Assembly: GCF_003994475.1 (NCBI RefSeq) | Contig: NZ_RZNY01000031.1 | Coordinates: forward strand, 11,102-60,187 | DNA length: 49,086 nt | Origin: Paenibacillus anaericanus | Lineage (GTDB): Bacteria > Bacillota > Bacilli > Paenibacillales > Paenibacillaceae | Direction of reading: 5' to 3' | Shown here: piece after piece, positions 41,606 through 48,958 of the stretch | Layout of the letters: the number at the start of each line of letters is the position of its first letter | How positions within the stretch are numbered: the first letter of the stretch is position 1 | The notes under the pieces: generated by a model | The model's database searches: none | The model's input: only the letters and a program-made list of their open reading frames with translations | What the model was told of the DNA's origin: nothing | Made by a program: the position numbers and the translations under genes

Positions 41606-42934
41606 ATGAAAAAAATGAAAACGCATGCAATGGCATTAATTCTGCTGTCTGTTATGGTTGCACTATCTGGTTGCGGCTCATCTAACAAGGGGGCAGACAA
41701 GGAAGTTAGCGGAAATAATGTAGAAAAAAAGCCGGAAACGGTGGAAACCATTAAACTTAAATTTTATGCGCAATATAGTGGCCAAGAGAAAGCCGCTTAT
41801 GACGCTGCAAAAGAAGCGATGAAAAAAGTAATGCCTGAAGTAGAGGTGGAATTTGAGGTTGCAGCTCAAGATGATGAACAAAAAATTAAAACGTACGCAG
41901 CGGCGGGAACCTTGCCAGACATCTTTTTTGCCTCAAGCGGGCTGATCGAAACGCTAAAGAATTCAGACAATTTGTTGGTGCTGGATGATGTGGTAAAAGC
42001 AAATGACATCGAGTCCAAGCTGAACGAAACTTCCAAAGCGATGTTATGGAATAAGGATGGCCATTCCTATTCGGTTCCTAACGTTGGTCAATGGGCTGCA
42101 GTTATATTCTTCAATAAAGAGATTTTTGAGGATAACAATATTAAGGTTCCTGCTAACTATACGGAATTATTAGAAGCGGTTACAGCTCTGAAAGCGAAAG
42201 AAATTACACCACTTACGTTGTTTGCCAAAGAAAAATGGACCGGTGTGCAACTACTTGATATGGCCATTGTTGGCTCAGATCCAGGTGGATTGAAGAAACT
42301 GGACAATGGTGAAGGTACCTTTTCGGACGAGGCATATATACAGGGTGCTAGTAAGCTGGAAGAGCTTGTTAAGGCAGGGCTGTTGTCCAAAAATGCCTTC
42401 AATACGACGTATGATGATGCAGTTGCGCAATTTACATCTGGCAAAGCAGCTATGTTATTGAATGGTGCCTGGTCGATGGGTGCTTTGGAAGAAGGGCTCG
42501 GTGAAGGCAAGATGGGGATGCTCTATACTCCATTTACAGATGCCGACAAGGTAGATAGTGCTCAGTGGAATATTAGTGGTGGAGGCTTTAACCAAGGTTT
42601 TGCCGTTTCGAAAAACTCGAAATATCCAGAAGTGGCAGCAAAGTATGCAGCACTGATATCATTAGAATTTAATAAACAGCGTGTCATTCAAATCGGTGAT
42701 CCGAACTCCATTTTGGTAGAAGAGGTACAGCCGACAGTTGGTTTTACACCGATACAGCAGCAGTATGCGAAAGATGCAGTCAATTTTAAATCGATGACAA
42801 CCTTCGCTTGGGGCTTTGAGAATGCAAAGTTTAAAACGGTTATTGAAGACAACTCACAAAAGCTGCTGGCCGGTCAAAAATTGGATGATTTTATTCAAGA
42901 TATGAATAAAGAACTAGAGAGAGTCCGTAATTAA
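41606..42934 (+). CDS. Extracellular sugar-binding lipoprotein
   Basis: 442 residues. Lipoprotein signal with lipobox LSGC (cysteine at residue 23) and a G/S/N/K-rich tether. The fold is a cluster B/D oligosaccharide-binding protein: IKLKFYAQYSGQEKAAYDAAKEAMKK, LPDIFFASSG, HSYSVPNVGQWAAVIFFNKEIFEDNNI, and GKAAMLLNGAWSMGALEE. RBS AAGGGGG. It is followed by a hairpin and the two permeases. Its ligand is not deducible. Confidence 0.9.
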   Translation: MKKMKTHAMALILLSVMVALSGCGSSNKGADKEVSGNNVEKKPETVETIKLKFYAQYSGQEKAAYDAAKEAMKKVMPEVEVEFEVAAQDDEQKIKTYAAAGTLPDIFFASSGLIETLKNSDNLLVLDDVVKANDIESKLNETSKAMLWNKDGHSYSVPNVGQWAAVIFFNKEIFEDNNIKVPANYTELLEAVTALKAKEITPLTLFAKEKWTGVQLLDMAIVGSDPGGLKKLDNGEGTFSDEAYIQGASKLEELVKAGLLSKNAFNTTYDDAVAQFTSGKAAMLLNGAWSMGALEEGLGEGKMGMLYTPFTDADKVDSAQWNISGGGFNQGFAVSKNSKYPEVAAKYAALISLEFNKQRVIQIGDPNSILVEEVQPTVGFTPIQQQYAKDAVNFKSMTTFAWGFENAKFKTVIEDNSQKLLAGQKLDDFIQDMNKELERVRN

Positions 42935-42944
42935 AAGGCACATC

Positions 42945-42981
42945 AAGCAGGTTGTCCTTGTAAAGAGGGCAACCTGCTTTT
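42945..42981 (+). terminator. Intra-operon hairpin after the binding-protein gene
   Basis: AAGCAGGTTGTCC pairs with GGGCAACCTGCTT, loop TTGTAAAGA, followed by T and then the AAAGGAGG of the next gene. Such hairpins let the binding protein be made in excess over the permeases by partial termination or 3'-end protection. Confidence 0.8.
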
Positions 42982-42994
42982 AAAGGAGGAGCAT

Positions 42995-43876
42995 ATGACT
43001 TCGAAACAAAAATACAGGGTAGCACTACTTGTTTTCACCGTCCCGACGTTGCTTTTTTTCTCCATCATGGTTGTTTATCCAATACTTCAGACATTTCAGA
43101 AGAGTTTCTTCGATTGGGATGGGTTAACACCAGCAACCTTTAATGGACTTGATAATTTCATACGATTATTTCAGGATGACGATTTTTGGGTATCGCTCAA
43201 AAACGGTTTGATATTTGCTTTTGTGCTCGTTGTTTATCAGCTAGGACTTGGCACGGTGTTGGCTATTGCCCTTAGTAATAAAAATATATTTGGTCGTAAA
43301 TTTTTTAAAACAACATATTTCATTCCGGTTGTCCTATCGAGTGTTGTCGTATCCCAATTGTTTATAGCTATATACAACACAGATGGTGGTTTGGTTAATA
43401 GTCTATTCACTTTATTTGGTTTTAATTATCAGCAAGCCTGGTTGAGTGGAGAACATAGCTCGATATGGGCGATTGCTTTTACAAATGCATGGCAGAACTT
43501 GGGTGTCCATCTCGTACTGATCTATGCTGCCATCAAATCTATACCCGAACATCTCTATGAAGCAGCTACAATTGATGGTGCTACCTTCTGGAGAAGTCAT
43601 TGGAAGATTACGATTCCACTTCTCGGAGAGACCTATAAATTCTGTTTAATTATGGCTATAACAGGTGGTTTGAATGCCTTCCAGAACATGTTCGTCATGA
43701 CTAACGGCGGCCCTGGTAATATTTCGTATACCTTTACTTTTATGATGTACAAGGCGGCTTTCCGCTCCGGTGAATACGGATACGGTTCGGCTGCAGCAGC
43801 CTTCCTTGTTATTGAATGCTTGCTCTTTACCATTCTTATCAACAAAATCGTAGCCCGGGAGAAAATCAGTTATTAG
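42995..43876 (+). CDS. ABC sugar transporter permease (UgpA/MalF-like)
   Basis: 293 residues, six helices. The coupling loop is YEAATIDGATFWRSHWKITIPLL; YPILQTFQKSFFDWDGLTPATFNGLDNFIRLF and MTNGGPGNISYTFTFMMYKAAF are typical of the carbohydrate uptake-1 (CUT1) family. RBS AAAGGAGGA. It overlaps nothing and is 13 bases before its partner. Confidence 0.92.
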   Translation: MTSKQKYRVALLVFTVPTLLFFSIMVVYPILQTFQKSFFDWDGLTPATFNGLDNFIRLFQDDDFWVSLKNGLIFAFVLVVYQLGLGTVLAIALSNKNIFGRKFFKTTYFIPVVLSSVVVSQLFIAIYNTDGGLVNSLFTLFGFNYQQAWLSGEHSSIWAIAFTNAWQNLGVHLVLIYAAIKSIPEHLYEAATIDGATFWRSHWKITIPLLGETYKFCLIMAITGGLNAFQNMFVMTNGGPGNISYTFTFMMYKAAFRSGEYGYGSAAAAFLVIECLLFTILINKIVAREKISY

Positions 43877-43889
43877 ACGGGGGGATCTT

Positions 43890-44723
43890 ATGTTAAAGCG
43901 AACAGCGAACAGAATATCTGCCTATGGTTCTCTTCTGTTCTTTGTCTTAATTAGTTTATATCCATTAGTGTGGTTGTTGTTTTATTCATTTAAAAATAAT
44001 GAAGAGATTTTCTCAACGAACGTGTTTGGTGTTCCTCGTGTATGGCGGTTTGAGAATTATGTGAATGCCTTTGATGTTTTTGATCTGGTGCTTTATTTCA
44101 AGAACAGTTTTATCGTTTCGATTGGGACGGTTGCCATTACGATTATACTCTCGCTTATGTTCTCCTATGCAGCCGCACGGATGAAATGGCGGTATGCAGA
44201 ATCTGCACGTATTTATATGACTGCAGGAATGTTCATACCGATGCAGATTATATTGATTCCACTTCTTGTCCTTTCTCGGGATTTGCATCTTCAGGATAGT
44301 TATTTAGCAGTGATTGTACCTTATGTGGCGTTTCAGCTTTCCTTTTCCACAATTATTTTCTATGCATTCTTTCGCTCACTTCCTTTCGAAATAGAAGAGT
44401 CGGCGGCGATTGATGGTGCCAGTGTATACAAAACATTCTTCCAAATCATGGTTCCACTTGTGAAGCCAGCGATCGCTTCAGTTTGCATCTTTGTCTTCCT
44501 GTTCGCGTGGAACGAATTCCTGGTTGCTCTCGTCATGATCAGCGACAATATGCTCAAGACGTTGCCGCTCGGATTGTTATATTTCCAGACACAGTTTGGC
44601 TCCGATTGGGGCACAATGGGCGCAGTTATGGTCATATCGACGATTCCTACTATTTTGATCTACCTATTGTTCTCGGAGCAAATTGAAAAAGCATTAACTG
44701 TCAGTTCGGCTGTAAAAGGTTAG
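43890..44723 (+). CDS. ABC sugar transporter permease (UgpE/MalG-like)
   Basis: 277 residues, six helices. The coupling loop EESAAIDGASVYKTFFQIMVPLVKPAI carries the EAA-G motif, with FLFAWNEFLVALVMI before the last helices, as in MalG-like CUT1 permeases. It ends the operon; no ATPase gene is present, so a shared MsmX-type ATPase is expected. No terminator on the plus strand is evident after it. Confidence 0.92.
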   Translation: MLKRTANRISAYGSLLFFVLISLYPLVWLLFYSFKNNEEIFSTNVFGVPRVWRFENYVNAFDVFDLVLYFKNSFIVSIGTVAITIILSLMFSYAAARMKWRYAESARIYMTAGMFIPMQIILIPLLVLSRDLHLQDSYLAVIVPYVAFQLSFSTIIFYAFFRSLPFEIEESAAIDGASVYKTFFQIMVPLVKPAIASVCIFVFLFAWNEFLVALVMISDNMLKTLPLGLLYFQTQFGSDWGTMGAVMVISTIPTILIYLLFSEQIEKALTVSSAVKG

Positions 44724-44776
44724 CTTTTACGACAAAATGAATTTGGAATGGATGACATCCCCTCTAATTAGACACT

Positions 44777-44805
44777 CAAAAAAATCCTTATGGTATCATG
44801 AGGAT
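44777..44805 (-). terminator. Minus-strand terminator-like hairpin, possible IS-end remnant
   Basis: Read on the minus strand, ATCCTCATG-ATAC-CATAAGGAT forms a nine-pair hairpin followed by seven T. No minus-strand gene feeds it. With the nearby TCTAATTAGACACTC and the AAGGAGGGGATA ribosome-binding-site-like stretch (44815-44826), which leads to only three codons before a stop, this looks like the left edge of a lost insertion sequence. Confidence 0.4.
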
Positions 44806-44831
44806 CGAGTGGACAAGGAGGGGATATTTGT

Positions 44832-44867
44832 ATTACTAGCAGTAATTCAGTCATGTTCTATGTTAAA
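44832..44867 (+). repeat. Promoter-proximal repeat, copy 2
   Basis: Second copy of the element at 37984-38019. Here the core is the perfect palindrome ATTACTAGCAGTAAT (six-base arms around AGC), followed by a TATGTTAAAAT stretch that may be a -10 region. It lies about 95 bases upstream of the transposase-derived gene. Confidence 0.5.
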
Positions 44868-44928
44868 ATTAGAAAGTACTGACTAGCCCACATAGACATA
44901 ATTACACTCGTATAAGGGGGTGAATGGG

Positions 44929-46005
44929 TTGAATGAGAAAGATAAATATCAAATTATTAGGCAGGGGATCACCACAAAAAATGTGAGCAAAACCTGTAAG
45001 GAGTTTGGTATTTCTAGAACCATCTATTATCAGTGGTATAATGCTTACCTAAAGCATGGAATGGAAGGGCTTACAGAGAAAGAACGAAAGCCGATCATGC
45101 CTAATAAGGTAGATAAACGAGTCGAAAAAATGATTTTAAAGTATGTGGCAAGGTTTCCAGAGGATGGGCCAAAGCGGATCTATTATGAGCTTCAGGATGA
45201 GGGCGTACAGGTAGGCGAGTCTGGTATTTACAATGTATTAAGGAGAAACAGGTTAAGCAAGCGAGAACAGCGTGAAGTGTACGCCGCCGAGATCAAAGCT
45301 AAGAAACGCCATGATGGAGATACATATAATACGCGCGGTGGTAAGGGCCAGCAGTTGGGAACCCCTATAGAAAGACAGAAGCACAAGCAGCAGCCCATCG
45401 ACTATACAATGAAAGATCCAAGCCATGCTCACCCTGGTTATATGGTTCAACAGAGTATTCATTATATGGGTGTGTTTCCGAAGATCGGAAAGGTGTATCA
45501 ATATGTGATCTATGATGTCCATTCAAGATTAGGACTAGTTAAGCTATATAATCGCAAGGCCACTATTCATTTTATCGACTTTATGACGTTGAAGATTTTA
45601 CCCTTGATGAAGACCCTTCAATTTGAAATTGAAAATTTGGTTACGAACAAAAGTCGAGAATTCACCACAAACTGGGATAGAGGCAATCATAAGTATACGG
45701 ATTTTTTACATAAAAATAATATTAACCAAGTGGCCTTTACCGCAGAAAATAAGGAGATATTTCAACCTTTGGAATCATTTGTCGCTGTATTGACGAAGGA
45801 GTTCTATCAGCAGGCTTGGAGTGATCCTACGATCGATTCATTCATGGTGCTAGAAAAGCGATTAGAAATATTTCTCCGCCACTACAATTTCAACAGAGCA
45901 ATTACAGATGGACCTAATCAGGGGAAAATACCATCAGATATCGCACTTAACTATGCAGGTCGGCAAGAGCCTTTGCCGCTCTGGTTGTTTACAAGGAGAT
46001 CATAG
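44929..46005 (+). CDS. Transposase-derived (IS481-like) protein with degenerate DDE site
   Basis: 358 residues from TTG 44929, placed five bases after AAGGGGGTGA; a GTG at 44920 lies inside that site. Residues 1-115 hold two helix-turn-helix units (VSKTCKEFGISRTIYYQWYNAY; PEDGPKRIYYELQDEGVQVGESGIYNVLRR), as in IS481-type transposases. Residues 165-325 follow the retroviral-integrase fold (GKVYQYVIYDVHSRLGLVKLY; FLRHYNFNRA). By alignment from memory, the first aspartate (usually VDT) is S176, the second (usually TDNG) is N240 in TNKSREF, and only the glutamate, E282, remains. Full length with no frameshift suggests a retained DNA-binding role, not transposition. Confidence 0.7.
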   Translation: MNEKDKYQIIRQGITTKNVSKTCKEFGISRTIYYQWYNAYLKHGMEGLTEKERKPIMPNKVDKRVEKMILKYVARFPEDGPKRIYYELQDEGVQVGESGIYNVLRRNRLSKREQREVYAAEIKAKKRHDGDTYNTRGGKGQQLGTPIERQKHKQQPIDYTMKDPSHAHPGYMVQQSIHYMGVFPKIGKVYQYVIYDVHSRLGLVKLYNRKATIHFIDFMTLKILPLMKTLQFEIENLVTNKSREFTTNWDRGNHKYTDFLHKNNINQVAFTAENKEIFQPLESFVAVLTKEFYQQAWSDPTIDSFMVLEKRLEIFLRHYNFNRAITDGPNQGKIPSDIALNYAGRQEPLPLWLFTRRS

Positions 46006-47268
46006 ATGATGGAAGAAGATAAGTATCATGCTAAAATAGGGATCATCGGCGCAGGGATATCGGGTGTCACTACGGCCTATCAGCTAGCGAAGAAGGGATA
46101 TACGAATATCACCATCCTTGAAAAGGATGAACGCGTAGGTGGCAAATGTCATTCGATTGAGTACCGGGGAAAAACGTATGAAATGGGGACTCTCATTGGC
46201 TTACCCTCATATAAACATACAATGGAGCTGATGGCCGAGTTTGACCTTATGGATAAAGGCCCGCTATTGGAGCGGGGATTCTTCGATGCCAAAGGAAGGA
46301 AGATGTCGCAGATTCCATTAGATCAAGTGGCGGAGTTTATGGAGGAATTCAGACGGTTACCGGAGGTTCTGAGCCGATATGAATCACTCAAAGAGCCTGG
46401 TTTTCTCCATTTGCCACCGGAATTGTGCCAGCCTTTTTCTGCATGGTGTGAAGAGAATGACTTGTCAGTCATTATGCAGGTCTATATGCATTACTTTAGT
46501 ACTTTCGGATTTGGAAGCATTTATGATGTGCCTGCAGCCTATGTATTGAAATTTCTGAGTTATGATAATCTAATGGCTTTTATTGAAATTACACACATGA
46601 TTACATGGCCCAAGGGAGTTAATCAATTAATCCAACGCATGGCAGACCAGGTAGAAGATCTACGATTGACTTGTGAAGTGCATCATATGGAGAAGGTGGC
46701 AGACGGTAGGGTCCGGGTGGAGACAGGTCAGGATATTTTGTATTTTGATAAGGTTATTTATACGGCTTCCTTACACCATATGGGTCATATCGTTGATTTG
46801 TCTCCTGCTGATAAGGGGCTATTTGACAGTATTATTTATGAGCGTTTTCGTGTCTACGCCTACAGAGTGGAAGGCATTCCGGCACATTCCGGCTATATTC
46901 CCCACAACATGTATCCTGAACGCAAGGGACATATGATGGCTTGGTATTATCGATGGGCTGATTTGGGTGCTACAGATTTGGTTACGGTGTATGTGGCAGA
47001 GAACGAGCAGATGACAGATGTGCAGATGCGGGAGACGGTAGAGAACAAACTTCGTGAACTGGGTGGGGAGAATATCCGCCTGTACATGATGAAGTCTTGG
47101 AAGCAGTTTCCGCATGTAGATTCGAATGCCTTACGTAACGGGTTTTATGAGCGGATTGATCAGATGCAGGGAAGAGACCAGATCTATTACGCTGGTGAAA
47201 TTATGAACTTTCCTACACTTGAGAACTGTATCGTGTATGCAAAGCATTTGGTGAATCGATTTTTCTGA
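46006..47268 (+). CDS. FAD-dependent oxidoreductase (amine-oxidase-like)
   Basis: 420 residues. The ATG directly follows the TAG of the transposase-derived gene (TAGATG), with AAGGAG seven bases upstream, so the two genes are coupled. KIGIIGAGISGVTTAYQLAKKGY gives the dinucleotide-binding GAGISG (15-20), E39 binds the ribose, and ERVGGKCHSIEYRG is the flavin amine-oxidase second motif. The C-terminal IYYAGEIMNFPTLENCIVYAKHLV is the second FAD contact. The substrate domain is unrecognised; substrates in the family range from polyamines to carotenoids. Confidence 0.85.
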   Translation: MMEEDKYHAKIGIIGAGISGVTTAYQLAKKGYTNITILEKDERVGGKCHSIEYRGKTYEMGTLIGLPSYKHTMELMAEFDLMDKGPLLERGFFDAKGRKMSQIPLDQVAEFMEEFRRLPEVLSRYESLKEPGFLHLPPELCQPFSAWCEENDLSVIMQVYMHYFSTFGFGSIYDVPAAYVLKFLSYDNLMAFIEITHMITWPKGVNQLIQRMADQVEDLRLTCEVHHMEKVADGRVRVETGQDILYFDKVIYTASLHHMGHIVDLSPADKGLFDSIIYERFRVYAYRVEGIPAHSGYIPHNMYPERKGHMMAWYYRWADLGATDLVTVYVAENEQMTDVQMRETVENKLRELGGENIRLYMMKSWKQFPHVDSNALRNGFYERIDQMQGRDQIYYAGEIMNFPTLENCIVYAKHLVNRFF

Positions 47269-47303
47269 GTCCTAATCTAGCAAAAAATTCCGAATATACA
47301 AGT

Positions 47304-47350
47304 AACAGTCTTACCGACAGTGCGTAATTTGTCGATGAGGCTGTTTTTTT
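47304..47350 (+). terminator. Rho-independent terminator after the FAD oxidoreductase
   Basis: AACAGTCTTACCGACA pairs with TGTCGATGAGGCTGTT with G-T pairs and one mismatch, followed by seven T. It ends the two-gene transcript. Confidence 0.8.
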
Positions 47351-47563
47351 ACTTTCAAGTTAGCTTTACAGTCGCATAGTTCAATAAACCTAGATAATTG
47401 GGTAAAAAGAGCCCTGGATTCCGTTAAAATCAAGCTTTCCTAAGCAAACCTACCCAGAAGGGATAAATTTAGTTTGTATATGCGGTTTTGATTGCATTTG
47501 GTAGTGTAAACACAACTCGAAAGAAGACTTATAAAAGCCTTTTAAATCAACGTTTCTATAAAA

Positions 47564-47592
47564 TTGATAGGGAATATACATTAGGATATATT
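47564..47592 (+). promoter_or_regulatory. Sigma-A promoter of the DUF5692 gene
   Basis: TTGATA (47564-47569) and TATATT (47587-47592) with exactly 17 bases between, 46 bases before the ATG. The rest of the 370-base gap (47269-47638) contains only the terminator above and AT-rich sequence without a supported gene. Confidence 0.65.
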
Positions 47593-47638
47593 CAACTCAA
47601 GACATCATATTTAACTAAAATTTTAGGAGGGGTAAGTC

Positions 47639-48553
47639 ATGTTTTTATTTGAATCCATACCCTGGTATTCAGCTCTCATGTGGTTTGCGGTACTAGCTGG
47701 TTTAATGCTTGTCAATGAAATAGCTCGGATGAGCAAATGGGTTTCGATCATTTTGTTCCTGGCGCTACCGATTGTGCTAACCGTTGCGGTTTGGCCAAAC
47801 ACAGCAGGAGAAGGTTCTAGTGTAGGTACTTGGTTTCACTGGGTGAAAGTTTATTCAGCACTGGCAGGATGTTTAGGCTTTCTAGCTATCCGGTTTATCA
47901 AAGGTTGGAGCAACAATAAGTACATCTTGATGTTCCCGGCTATTATTCTGGCAGTCAACATTCTAGAAGCTGTTATTCGGGATTTCCAAGTGTATAGCCT
48001 GAATGGTATGGTCGATGGCGTAATGATGGTTGGCGGACCTTGGAACATTATGAATGGGGTTGCCGGCATACTGAACATAATTACGATTTCTGGCTGGATG
48101 GGAATTGTGATAAGTAAGGATAAGAGTAAGGATATGTTATGGCCTGACCAACTTTGGTTCTGGATCATCGCATACGATATTTGGAACTTCGCTTATGTAT
48201 ATAACGCGGTTTCAGATCACGCTTTCTATGCTGGAGCAGCATTGCTAATTTCATGTACAATTCCAGCGTTCTTCTTCAAGAAAGGCGCTTGGCTGCAACA
48301 CCGTGCTCAGACTTTAGCTATTTGGATGATGTTTACGATGTCCTTCCCAATGTTTGTTGGAGAATCCAAATTCGCTGTACAATCATCACACAGTGAAACA
48401 GCTTTATGGGTTGTAAGTGCATTGTCATTAGCAGCTAACATAGCTGTATTCGTATACCACTTCTACAAAATTATCAAACACAAACGCAATCCGCTTAAAG
48501 TCGAAGTATACACTGATTTGGCGGCATACAAGGCAATTGCTGAGAATAAATAA
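47639..48553 (+). CDS. DUF5692-like integral membrane protein
   Basis: 304 residues, ATG after TTAGGAGGGG, with about eight hydrophobic helices. Recognisable stretches are the first helix ALMWFAVLAGLMLVNEIARM, the conserved GGPWNIMNGVAGILNIIT, and WFWIIAYDIWNFAYVYNAVSDHAFYAGAALLISC, which agree with the DUF5692 family as I know it. Function unknown. It has its own promoter and terminator, so it is a separate unit next to the FAD oxidoreductase pair. A role in transporting or sensing a small hydrophobic compound would be guesswork. Confidence 0.6.
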   Translation: MFLFESIPWYSALMWFAVLAGLMLVNEIARMSKWVSIILFLALPIVLTVAVWPNTAGEGSSVGTWFHWVKVYSALAGCLGFLAIRFIKGWSNNKYILMFPAIILAVNILEAVIRDFQVYSLNGMVDGVMMVGGPWNIMNGVAGILNIITISGWMGIVISKDKSKDMLWPDQLWFWIIAYDIWNFAYVYNAVSDHAFYAGAALLISCTIPAFFFKKGAWLQHRAQTLAIWMMFTMSFPMFVGESKFAVQSSHSETALWVVSALSLAANIAVFVYHFYKIIKHKRNPLKVEVYTDLAAYKAIAENK

Positions 48554-48611
48554 GCGTCGCAGGGTAACTAACTCTCTCTGTAACCACCTCTTATTACCAC
48601 TTATCATTACC

Positions 48612-48640
48612 ACCTCTCATGATCCAATGAGAGGTTTTTT
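48612..48640 (+). terminator. Rho-independent terminator after the DUF5692 gene
   Basis: ACCTCTCAT pairs with ATGAGAGGT around GATCCA, followed by five more T. Confidence 0.9.
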
Positions 48641-48770
48641 CATGTTTAGGTTCTCGGGTACGAGGGTTGAAGGTTGTCCCTTACATGGATTGGTACGCAG
48701 AGGAGTTCTATATGGCTTAATGTCGGCTTAACCCAGGGAGCCTTATGCTAACGAACTACTGCTGCTGCTT

Positions 48771-48793
48771 CTAACGGAACTGAGCGACGTTAA
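48771..48793 (+). repeat. Dispersed palindromic repeat, unit 1
   Basis: CTAACGGAACTG followed by AGCGACGTTAA. The outer TAACG and CGTTA arms are inverted repeats. The same unit recurs 50 bases later and again in inverted orientation; a degenerate half (CTAACGAACT) lies at 48748-48757. Repeats of this TAACGGAACT type are, as I recall, scattered through Paenibacillus genomes. Confidence 0.75.
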
Positions 48794-48820
48794 TAGGCCG
48801 AATATAGGCTTGCGAGTATT

Positions 48821-48843
48821 CTAACGGAACTGTACGACGTTAA
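48821..48843 (+). repeat. Dispersed palindromic repeat, unit 2
   Basis: CTAACGGAACTG followed by TACGACGTTAA, differing from unit 1 at two positions and lying exactly 50 bases downstream, again bounded by inverted TAACG/CGTTA arms. Confidence 0.75.
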
Positions 48844-48885
48844 TGTGGGACTTGGGTGCTTTAATCCGCCTGAACATGGTAAATA

Positions 48886-48905
48886 GCATCGCTCAGTTCC
48901 GTTAC
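48886..48905 (-). repeat. Dispersed palindromic repeat, unit 3 (inverted)
   Basis: On the minus strand this reads GTAACGGAACTGAGCGATGC, matching unit 1 through GAGCGA and then diverging. With units 1 and 2 it can form a long stem. The region from 48641 to the window end otherwise shows no supported complete gene. Confidence 0.7.
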
Positions 48906-48958
48906 ATTGTAGAAGTGACAAGTATTTGGCAAATAAGGTCGGCTAGCGGTTCAACCCC

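Noticed and set aside
44929..46005. Active insertion sequence
   Set aside because: No terminal inverted repeats or target-site duplication were found around the gene, it is coupled to a metabolic gene, and the catalytic residues look lost.
47480..47652. Small gene in the gap before the DUF5692 protein
   Set aside because: One frame is open for about 55 codons but has no ribosome binding site, contains the promoter of the next gene and shows no recognisable motif.
48748..48905. CRISPR array
   Set aside because: Only two direct units with 27-base spacing, a third unit inverted, unit ends that differ, and no cas genes.
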